Shown: one piece after another, positions 44,623 to 52,661 of the stretch
Position numbering within the stretch: the stretch's first letter is position 1
Layout: the number at the start of each line of letters is the position of its first letter
Assembly: GCA_052148435.1 (NCBI GenBank)
Contig: JBKQIF010000031.1
Span: 1-64,000, forward strand
Direction: 5' to 3'
Origin: JBEKYD01 sp052148435
GTDB taxonomy: Bacteria; Acidobacteriota; Terriglobia; Bryobacterales; Bryobacteraceae
Length of the DNA stretch: 64,000 nt
Translations under genes and position numbers: made by a program
Notes under the pieces: generated by a model
Databases searched by the model: none
What the model saw: only the letters and a program-made list of their open reading frames with translations
What the model was told of the DNA's origin: nothing

Positions 44623-45912
44623 TTACGGAATTACCAGCGATCCGTCCATTCCGCGAACCGTGGTCCAGCTATCGCCGGGCCGGACCGGGCTGGGCGGATA
44701 CTTCAAAGCGATGTCCTCTTTGACATCGATTCCCAGACCGGGTTCGTCGTTGCCGTACAGATATCCCCGACGAAGTTCGGCGGTACCCGGCAACATCTCG
44801 TGAACATAGGTAGGAAAGTGATTTTCTTCCTGAATGCCGAAACTCGGGATCGTGAGATCGACATGATAGGCAGCGAGCTGGTTAACGGGATCGTTGTCGC
44901 CGCCTTCCTGCCACGCGGTGCGGACCCCGAATTCGGTGCAGAGCGCGGCGATCCTTTTTGCCGCCGTGATGCCGCCGATCTGGGAGACGCGGCAGCGGAT
45001 GAAATCGATGACTCTCTGCGCGATCAGGGGACGGTACTCGCGCGGGCTGGTAAACAGCTCGCCCATCGCCATGGGGGTGGTGGTAACCTGCTTGATCCGC
45101 CGGAACCACTCGATCTGTTCGGGCGGCAGAATGTCCTCGACGTAAAACATGCGGTAGGGCTCCAGCCGTTTAGCAAACTCCACGGCGGCCGTGGGAGTCA
45201 GGTGCTCATGCACGTCGTGGAGCAACTTCACTTCCGGGCCCAGTTTGGCTCGAAGAAATTCGAACAGCTTCGTGACTTCGTCGATGTAAATGTCTTCATC
45301 GAAGGCCTCACCGGCGAAGCCCTCAGCCGGTCTGCTTCCTTTACCGGAAGGGACGAACCCACCGCCGCCGTAACCACCCATCTGAGCGCGAACGTGACGG
45401 TATCCCTCTTCCATGTATTTGTGGACATTCTCGGCCACCTGCTCGCGATCCCTGCCGTCGGCATGAGCATAAATCGGGACTGCATCGCGCACTTTGCCTC
45501 CCAGCAGGTCGTAAACAGGCATCCTGGCGCGCTTGCCCTTGATGTCCCAGAGCGCCATGTCAAGACCGCTCAGAATGTTGTTCTGAATGGTGCTGTTCCG
45601 CCAGTAAGCAAGGACATTCGTGCTCTCCCACAGGTCCTCGATGCGATCCGCGCTCTTGCCGATCCAGAAAGGCTTATACTTCTGCTCGATAGCGGTCACC
45701 ACCGCGGCCGCTTCGTAGGCGTTACTGGCCGAACCGATGCCGTAGAGGCCCGGTTCGCTTGTGAAGACTTTCAAGAACACCCATTGCCTTGTCGGAATGG
45801 CCTTGACGTCCGTAATCTTGAGCGGCGCCAAGCCCACTGCGGCGCGGGCGTAACGCTCCGAAGCAAACGTAAAGGCCAGCGCCGCCTTGGCAAAATCCCG
45901 CCGTAGTAACAT
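44623..45912 (-). CDS. Enolase-superfamily sugar-acid dehydratase (ManD/RspA-like), with Tat-like leader
   Basis: This 429-residue protein is of the mandelate-racemase/enolase superfamily. An N-terminal capping domain is followed by a barrel with LLHDVHEHLTPTAAVEFAK, FYVEDILPPEQIEWFRRI and TPMAMGELFTSPREY, which supply the three acidic metal ligands. The ManD clade dehydrates D-mannonate or D-gluconate. The start reads MLLRRDFAKAALAFTFASE, which looks like a Tat leader, though short. It lies 80 bases after the TonB receptor stop and before the UxuA-like gene. Confidence 0.82.
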   Translation of the reverse strand: MLLRRDFAKAALAFTFASERYARAAVGLAPLKITDVKAIPTRQWVFLKVFTSEPGLYGIGSASNAYEAAAVVTAIEQKYKPFWIGKSADRIEDLWESTNVLAYWRNSTIQNNILSGLDMALWDIKGKRARMPVYDLLGGKVRDAVPIYAHADGRDREQVAENVHKYMEEGYRHVRAQMGGYGGGGFVPSGKGSRPAEGFAGEAFDEDIYIDEVTKLFEFLRAKLGPEVKLLHDVHEHLTPTAAVEFAKRLEPYRMFYVEDILPPEQIEWFRRIKQVTTTPMAMGELFTSPREYRPLIAQRVIDFIRCRVSQIGGITAAKRIAALCTEFGVRTAWQEGGDNDPVNQLAAYHVDLTIPSFGIQEENHFPTYVHEMLPGTAELRRGYLYGNDEPGLGIDVKEDIALKYPPSPVRPGDSWTTVRGMDGSLVIP

Positions 45913-45992
45913 GTGAGCCCTACCTTTTCAGGGAGCCTTGCAGTGTATAGCAAGGCGCACCCAGCCAGCGCCAGGAGCAAACTCTCGAGCGC

Positions 45993-48900
45993 CTAAAACA
46001 AGAACCGTGCGCCAAATTGGAGGTTACGCGGGTTGCCACCCGTGACAATCTGCCCAAATTGGGGACTGTTAGTGATGGTAGTATTGCCGCTCGCCGACAG
46101 CAACGGATGGTTGAAGGTATTGTACGTCTCGAACCGTAGCTGCAGGTTGTAATGCTCCCGGAATCGAATGTTCCTAATGAGCGAGGTATTGAAATTGACC
46201 ATGCCCGGTCCACGGCAATTGGGCTCGCTCACGGAGTCGGTGGGCAGTGTGAAGGGCGCAGCCGTTTGAAACGCCGCAGTGTTGAACCAGTCGTTATCGG
46301 TTTGCTTCACCCCACTGGGGAGACCGCAGCTTGCTACGCGGTTCGCCCGTCCGGCGGTGGATATGAAATTGATGAGCCCCGTTTCATCGGGAGCGGTGAT
46401 CATGATCGGCGTTCCCCGCTGAATCACCGAAATGCCACTAAGTTCCCAATCCCCCAAGATGGCACTCGCGATTCCGTTCTGCAAGAATGCGCGGTGTTTC
46501 CCAAACGGAAGATCGTACATGTAGCTGGCGACAAAACGCTGCGATACGTCGTTTCCGTCGATGGACCGGTTGTAATTCGGATCATAGAGCGAGTCGGATG
46601 GCCCGACTATCCAGGTATTCGATTGCATGGTCGAATTGATTGTCTTTTCGTTGGTATACGCAAGGGTGGCCACCAAACCGTGAGACATTTGTTTTTGCAA
46701 TCGCAGGGTTAGGGCGTCATAGTCCCCGTGCGCATAAGGCTGTCGGTAGAGCAGCACAGCCGTATACTCCGGATATGGAAGGAGCAATTGCTGCTCCGTT
46801 ATAGTAGAAAAGCTAAGCGCTCCGGTTGTAATCTTCCCATAGAATGGATTGGGCACCGCGGCGAGCAGGTTCGATCCCATGCTCATTTCGAGCGGGTTAT
46901 TGGCGTCGTTTTGCCGGTTCCAATAAAGGTGAGTAACTTCCGATCCATTGAAGCCAGCCTCTAACAGCACAGTAGGACTCAACATGCGTTGAATGCTAAG
47001 GCTGTACGAGCTCATATAAGGAGACGGCCGACTCTTTTCATCGGCGCGGAGCGCAGTGCCGGTCCAGTCCGTATTCGGCCCCGGTTCAACCATGCCGCCC
47101 GCAAAAGGATTATTCCAAGACCCGCCCACCGGTGGTGTATCCGGTAATGGGTTCGGCGCCCCCAGCGTAAGCAGGTTCGAGATAAATCCGCCATTACCCA
47201 GGTCGGTCGCCGCGGCGTTCACGCCGACAAAATCGGCATACACGATCGCGCCGGCCGCGCGGACCACCGTCTTGTTGTTCAACTGAAAAGCGAGGCCTAT
47301 GCGAGGCTCAAAATGTTTGCGATGGGGGTCCTCTACATATGAACCCGGTTTGATCTCCTGGAACTGTCCCGGCTCACCGGTATCGGGGTTAATCAGGTTT
47401 GGGTAGAAATCGCCGATTTGACCGAACTTCTCCGCGTAAGGAGTTATGTACTCCCAGCGCAGGCCCAGGTTTAGAGTTAGGCGGTCGGTGACCCGGTAGT
47501 CATCCTGGACGTACAATGCCCAAGATTTTTGCCAGAGGTACAAGGGATTCGTAATTGTGAGTGTACCGGATATGGGAACTCCCAGCTCAAGGCTGGCTAA
47601 GCCGTTGCCGCCATTCAAGGTAGTAACGAGAGGATTTGGCCCTTGCGTATAAGTCCGGTCGAATATATACTGGCCGGCAGAATACTGGGAGTTGTACAAA
47701 AACGACCGCATCAGCGCATCGTCGGTGCCGAACTTCAAGCTGTGGCGGGTATGGATCCACGTGAAGTGGTAGTTGAGATTCCACGTGTCCATGGGCGTAT
47801 AGGTTCTCGTTGCTCCACCAAGCGAATCAAAGTCCGTGGAAGCCGCTCCCGTTACGGCAAGGCCGCCTCCCGTGGCATAAGTATCTACGCTAATGGCCGG
47901 AAACTGGCCGTATCCGATATAATTGGTAACATTTGAGCCGAATCCAAGCGTACCGACGTTGAAATGCTGAGCCACGGGGTATGTGTTGAACTGCAGGCGC
48001 GTGTAGCTGAGCCTGGCTTCTCCCAATAAGTTCGGAGTGAAAGTCGAGAGGAAGCAGATCATGGCTGCCGTACCCGGGTCCGAAGAGACCGATTGGGCGT
48101 CATAGGCAAATCCGGGAGCGGTCGGGTTGCTCGCCGAGCCGGGAAGATTGGCGTAACTCTTGTACGGCGTGAAGCCATAGCGTCCGTAGATGCGATTCTT
48201 GTCGTTGATGTAGTAATCTACTCTTGCGAGATAGTTATTGGTGTTTGTGATCGCCTTCCCGCTCATAAAGAAGTTGTCGATATTTTGCAGACCTTGCCCT
48301 GGTCTGTCTGGCTCCGGGTAAAATTTGAGAACATTTAGCGAGATGTTGTTGAACCTGGATGCCGGGATTGCGTCGTTGGGAAAGGCGGCTCGAACATAGC
48401 CGGCAGTGCTGTTGCCGGATGTGGTGAGAGGGTCGTAGATGACGTCCAGCTGTCCTTTAGAATCTATCGCATTCGAAAAGTCGCCCGACTTCTCCGCGTC
48501 TGTCGGAACTGTTCCGAGCACCTGGGCGGGACCGCCTTGCCGCGTTCCCTCATAGTCAAAGAAGAAGAAGATTTTGTTGCGTCTGACGGGACCGCCGATG
48601 TTTCCGCCAAATCGATTGAATTGAAAGGGCGCTAGTGCAATGCTATTGCGGTCGTTCTGCCAGCTATTTGCATTGAGGTCGGCATTTCGGATGAACTCCC
48701 ATCCCGTTCCGTGAAACTGGTCCGTGCCCGATTTGGTGGCGACCTGCGTAATACCGCCAATCGCACGGCCGAACTCGGCGGAATATGTGGTGGTGTCAAC
48801 GCGGACTTCGGAAACCGCCTCGAGCGGAACCGAGTACGCCGTGCCGTTCTCATTCGTGCCGCGGCTCTCAGCGCCATCGACCAAATAGCCGTTCTGTTGG

Positions 48901-49479
48901 GCAAGTCCTCCCCCCATTTGCGCGGTGGTCGCCGAGCCGATGACCGCGTTCCCGAGCGCCTGTTGACCGGTGGTTGGCACTACGTTCGGGACTAGCGCCG
49001 CGTAAGACAGGGGGCTGGCGGAAATATTGGGCAAATCCTCGACTGCCCTCGTGGTGATCGTCGACTGCAGCGCCGAAGTCTGAGACTCGAGCTGTACGGC
49101 ACTGGCCATTACAGAAACGGTTTGAGTGATGCTTCCGACGTGCAGCGTGACGTTTATCGTTGCGACCAGAGTTAGCGTCAGCGGAATATTCGTCACGGTC
49201 GAAATCTCGAAACCGGTTTTTTCCACGGTGAGGTCGTAGTTCCCGGGGGGGGAGATTGGTAATGAAGTAAAGACCCGCCGAGTTGGTCGTGGTCTTTGTT
49301 TGTACATGCGTAGCCCGGTCCCGAATCGTCACCGATGCGTCCACGACGATTGCCTGCGTGTTATCGGTTACCGTGCCTGTGACGCTGGTTCGCTCGCCTT
49401 GTCCGAATGCGACATGAGCCATACCCAGGGTAAGGCCAAGACAAAGAACGACACAAAGTGCCTTGTAGTTTTGATTCAT
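45993..49479 (-). CDS. Oar-like TonB-dependent outer-membrane receptor, frameshifted in a G8 tract
   Basis: The gene encodes a signal peptide (MNQNYKALCVVLCLGLTLGM), a carboxypeptidase-regulatory-like domain, a plug and a large beta-barrel ending in LQFGARFLF. The total is about 1161 residues if corrected. Eight G residues at 49245-49252 (C8 on the coding strand) put the first 78 codons out of frame with the rest; seven would restore NLPPGNYDLTVEKTGF. It may be a phase-variable switch or a sequencing error. Oar-like receptors import large molecules such as oligosaccharides or peptides. Two sugar-acid dehydratases follow, which suggests a uronate- or aldonate-containing substrate. Confidence 0.82.
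49245..49252. repeat. G8 homopolymer tract at the receptor frameshift
   Basis: Eight consecutive G residues mark the exact point where the reading frame of the receptor changes. A single-base slip switches between full-length and truncated product. Confidence 0.75.
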
Positions 49480-49983
49480 CTCTTTTTCCTTTTGGTCGCT
49501 GAGGGAACACCCGAACACGGCCGCTGGAACTTCCATTTTGGCTGTTTCGCCACGGTCACCTGGCACGGCCAAGCGCCCATTAATGTTGAAGCGATTTGTC
49601 GGACAGCCTTCCGTCCCCAAATCATCTCTTCGCCAAGCCGTTCGCGTCCCGGCGGGCGAACCACACCCCGCCGACGCCGTCAGGGCATCGGTGCGCTGAC
49701 GCGGCGTCAGACAACTCTCGGCCCGCAGCAGCCGGTGATCCATAGTTTCCGTTAGCGCTGCCGGAACACGAACGAGTTCATTCTACACCGAGCGGCTTAC
49801 TATGCAAGTTGTTTTTTCAGGAGCTCCCCAGAGTGTGAGGAAAGTTACAAGACGTTCGGGCATCGGGACGGATCTCCGGTGAAAGAAAGGGATTACCGGC
49901 GGAAGCGACTAATGACGCCAATTGGCGCGCGGGTTGCCAACAGTTGCCAACCTACCCCACGGGAGGAGTTCTGCGTTGCCGGC
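49480..49983. other. Intergenic region upstream of the TonB receptor
   Basis: This 504-base stretch holds a perfect 12-bp palindrome, CGCCAATTGGCG (49916-49927). Two copies of GTTGCCAAC follow one base apart (49933-49941 and 49943-49951). These could be operator sites. They lie closer to the stop of the FHA-cyclase gene than to the receptor start, so their target is uncertain. No gene is seen here. Confidence 0.5.
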
Positions 49984-50928
49984 TCACCCTTTCAAAAACC
50001 GATCGAGGTCTTCGAAACTGATACCCCAGGCGGTGGCGGGTTCGTCGTAACCTTTTAGAGTTACCTGGCGGCGCTGGAAGGGAGACCCGTTGGGGACGCG
50101 GAGCTCGGTGAAGGCGCGCTCACCCAGGGCGACGCCGAGGCCGAGTTGCTTGGTGGCCTCTTCGAGGCGGAAGGCGGCGTTGACGGTGTCGCCCAAGGCG
50201 GTGAATTCGGCCCCGCCGACAATAGCCGGGCCGGTATTGATGCCGGCGCCCACGCGCAACGGGCCGGGCAGCGGGAGGGTCTTGTGCAACTCGCCGGTGG
50301 CGATATCGATTTCGCTGACGGCACGCAGGACGCGGCGCAGGTCGGCGTCGAGCGCGGCGCCTTCCTCGTGGACCCACACCGCCATGACGGCATCGCCAAT
50401 GTAACGCTGCGCCCAACTGCCCAGCCGCCCCACGATCTGGCCCACACGCAGAAACCAGGTGCCGATGGCCTGCGACAACAGCGCTTCGGAAACGCTGCGC
50501 GCCAGCGGAGTGTAGTCGCGAATATCCACCACGGCGATGGTAGTGAGGGTGTGAGTGTGGAGGGCGGTGGTGGGCGCGTCGCGGGTATTAAAATCCTCGC
50601 CTGCCGCAGGGCCGCCGGGGGTGGGGTTATGGAAGACGGCTTCCTGGTCGCCGAACACCAGGCGGTCGGCATCCCGCAACAGCACCGGAAGGCTCACCCG
50701 GCGGCCATTAACGAACGAGCCGTTGCGGCTGCCCAGATCGACCAGGGAAAAATCGCCGCCCTCGCGGCGCTGAATGAGCGCGTGGAGCCGCGAAACCGAG
50801 CGTCCCTCGAGCATCACGGCGCAGCCGTCGCCGCGGCCGATGGCCCAGGACGGTCCGTTCGCGAGCTGCCAGCGCCGGTCGCCGGGCTGGAGCAGAAGAT
50901 AAGATGCGCCTGAAGCGTCCAAGGGCAT
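49984..50928 (-). CDS. FHA domain-class III nucleotide cyclase
   Basis: This 314-residue cytoplasmic protein has an N-terminal FHA domain (about 25-95; SRLHALIQRREGGDFSLVDL then GSRNGSFVNGRRV) and a class III adenylate/guanylate cyclase domain (about 125-300). Both metal Asp residues are present in VVDIRDYTPLA and RYIGDAVMAVW, and ALGDTVNAAFRLEE holds the Asn and Arg that position the nucleotide. The usual adenine-contacting Lys before Y-I-G-D is Arg here, so substrate choice or activity could differ. FHA binds phosphothreonine, tying it to Ser/Thr kinase signalling. Confidence 0.9.
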   Translation of the reverse strand: MPLDASGASYLLLQPGDRRWQLANGPSWAIGRGDGCAVMLEGRSVSRLHALIQRREGGDFSLVDLGSRNGSFVNGRRVSLPVLLRDADRLVFGDQEAVFHNPTPGGPAAGEDFNTRDAPTTALHTHTLTTIAVVDIRDYTPLARSVSEALLSQAIGTWFLRVGQIVGRLGSWAQRYIGDAVMAVWVHEEGAALDADLRRVLRAVSEIDIATGELHKTLPLPGPLRVGAGINTGPAIVGGAEFTALGDTVNAAFRLEEATKQLGLGVALGERAFTELRVPNGSPFQRRQVTLKGYDEPATAWGISFEDLDRFLKG

Positions 50929-51053
50929 GGGCAGTTAGAACACCATTTCCGGAGTCCGCCAGCATATTCCGGGGGCGGGCGCCGCGTTCCGCTGCACGGA
51001 GCGCAGGCGAGGGCAGGCGAATCGCCCGCCCCACCGAGATGATCGCATAAGCA

Positions 51054-52568
51054 TTATGGTACGAAGATTTCGGCCAGCGCGCGGCCCACGGCGCCCGACG
51101 GGGTTTCCACGGCCAGCAGAGTTGCCAGGGTGGGAGCCACGTCGTTGACCGTCACCGGCTGGTCGTAGTGTCCGGGGCGGATGGCGGCTCCAAGAAAGAC
51201 GACGGGGACATGGGTGTCGTAGCCGAAAGGAGTGCTGTGGGACGCGGGCGTGTTGCCGGCGGTCCAATAGGGATCGAGCAGGAATTCCACATCGGGACTG
51301 CGCTGGGCGAAGAAGCCATTCGACACGCGGCGCCCGATGGAGTCGTCTTGAAGCCGGCCGTTGAGGATCTGCTCGCGGGTATAGACGCGGAAGACGTGGG
51401 GCACGGCCAGGGCGGCTTCGGCGGCGACGCGGTTGGCTTCGGCGCGGTCGATTTTCCTGGAATCGATGGCGTCCAGGTTAAGATAGAAGCCGGTTTCGCC
51501 GGAATTCGCGATCCATTTGGCATCGCCATATTTCCTGGTGAGGGCGGCTTCCACGGCCTTGCCGACGGGGTTTCCGGTGAGCCGTCCGCCGGGCATCTTG
51601 CGCTGGATGTTGACTTCCGGTATCGGCGCCACGCCGTGATCGCCGGTGACCACCAGCACGAAACCATCCGGCCCGACCTGGCGCTCCACGGCCTCAATCA
51701 GCTTGCCCAGGGCGCGATCGGAGGCCACCGACACTTCGCGCACTTCGGGCGAATCGGGCCCGTATTGGTGGCCGACCAGATCGTTAGAGGAAAAGCTGAC
51801 GGCCAGCAGGTCGGTGGATTCGTGCTTGCCAAGCCGCTCGCCTTCGAGGGCGAGTTCGGCGAATCGCTCCACCATGTCGTTGCCAAACGGACTGGCGGTT
51901 ACGGGTTCGCAAAGGTCGTCGCCGCTGTTGGGGATGGCGTGGTTGAGCCACTTCTGGCCGGTGTAGCGCTGGCAAGGCTGGGAGGCGTTGAACTCGCGCG
52001 CCCAGGCCGGCAGCGCGTCTTCGTAGTAGGTGCTGGTCACGAACCCGCCGGCGGCGTCCACGAACCAGTAAGCGGCGTCGGCAGTGTGGCCGGCAGGCAG
52101 GATGGCCGCCCGATCCTTGAGCGAAATGCCGATCACGTGCGACTTGCCTCCGCTGGCCATTTTGAGCTCGTCGCCCACGGTATCGACCAACATGCGCCGC
52201 GGCGACGAACCCTGGCCGGTTGCACCCACCAGCCTGGTAGCGCTATCGGAGACGCTGGTGACGGATTTCCCCTCGGCGCGGTCGAACCACGAATTACCGA
52301 CGATGCCGCTGATGGCGGGAGTGGCCCCGGTCAGGAAGGTGCTGTGCCCGACGGCCGTGATAGTGGGGTAGTGTTCGTAGCGCGCATTGGTAAATACGGC
52401 GCCTTTGGCGAGGAGGCGGTCGAAACCGGCGTGATATTCGGAGCGGAAGCGGGTGAGGTAATCGTAGCGGAGCTGGTCGAAGCAGACGGCAACCACCAGT
52501 TTGGGTTTCTTGGGCGCGGCGCCGATCGTCCCACAGACCAACAGAGCGAGAGCAAGGATGCGTTTCAT
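51054..52568 (-). CDS. Secreted alkaline phosphatase/phosphodiesterase, PafA-like
   Basis: This 504-residue protein has a signal peptide and the alkaline-phosphatase superfamily fold. VAVCFDQLRYDYL contains the first metal Asp, HYPTITAVGHSTFLTG the nucleophilic Thr (about residue 71), SSNDLVGHQYGPDS and VVTGDHG further ligands, and HSTPFGYDTHVPVVFLG the last His. This pattern fits PafA-like phosphatases and nucleotide pyrophosphatase/phosphodiesterases. It probably releases phosphate from organic phosphates in the periplasm. Confidence 0.9.
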   Translation of the reverse strand: MKRILALALLVCGTIGAAPKKPKLVVAVCFDQLRYDYLTRFRSEYHAGFDRLLAKGAVFTNARYEHYPTITAVGHSTFLTGATPAISGIVGNSWFDRAEGKSVTSVSDSATRLVGATGQGSSPRRMLVDTVGDELKMASGGKSHVIGISLKDRAAILPAGHTADAAYWFVDAAGGFVTSTYYEDALPAWAREFNASQPCQRYTGQKWLNHAIPNSGDDLCEPVTASPFGNDMVERFAELALEGERLGKHESTDLLAVSFSSNDLVGHQYGPDSPEVREVSVASDRALGKLIEAVERQVGPDGFVLVVTGDHGVAPIPEVNIQRKMPGGRLTGNPVGKAVEAALTRKYGDAKWIANSGETGFYLNLDAIDSRKIDRAEANRVAAEAALAVPHVFRVYTREQILNGRLQDDSIGRRVSNGFFAQRSPDVEFLLDPYWTAGNTPASHSTPFGYDTHVPVVFLGAAIRPGHYDQPVTVNDVAPTLATLLAVETPSGAVGRALAEIFVP

Positions 52569-52589
52569 GGGTGTTTTTTCAGGGTAGCA

Positions 52590-52661
52590 AATAAGCTTTC
52601 CGCGATCGGCTTTCCGCTTTGCCGCTTGGGCTGAACGCCGACCGCCGAAAGCTGACAGCTT
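52590..52661. repeat. Intergenic repeat of the CTGAACGCCGACC type
   Basis: The stretch CTGAACGCCGACCGCCGAAAG and its flanks, with repeated AAGCT and CCGC elements, resembles the segment at 20565-20625 (CTGACCGCCGATCGCTGAAAG). Both lie in intergenic DNA and are probably members of one dispersed family. Confidence 0.5.

Noticed and set aside
51168..52634. 488-codon plus-strand frame opposite the phosphatase gene
   Set aside because: Shadow frame; the minus-strand PafA-like protein has clear catalytic motifs and a signal peptide.
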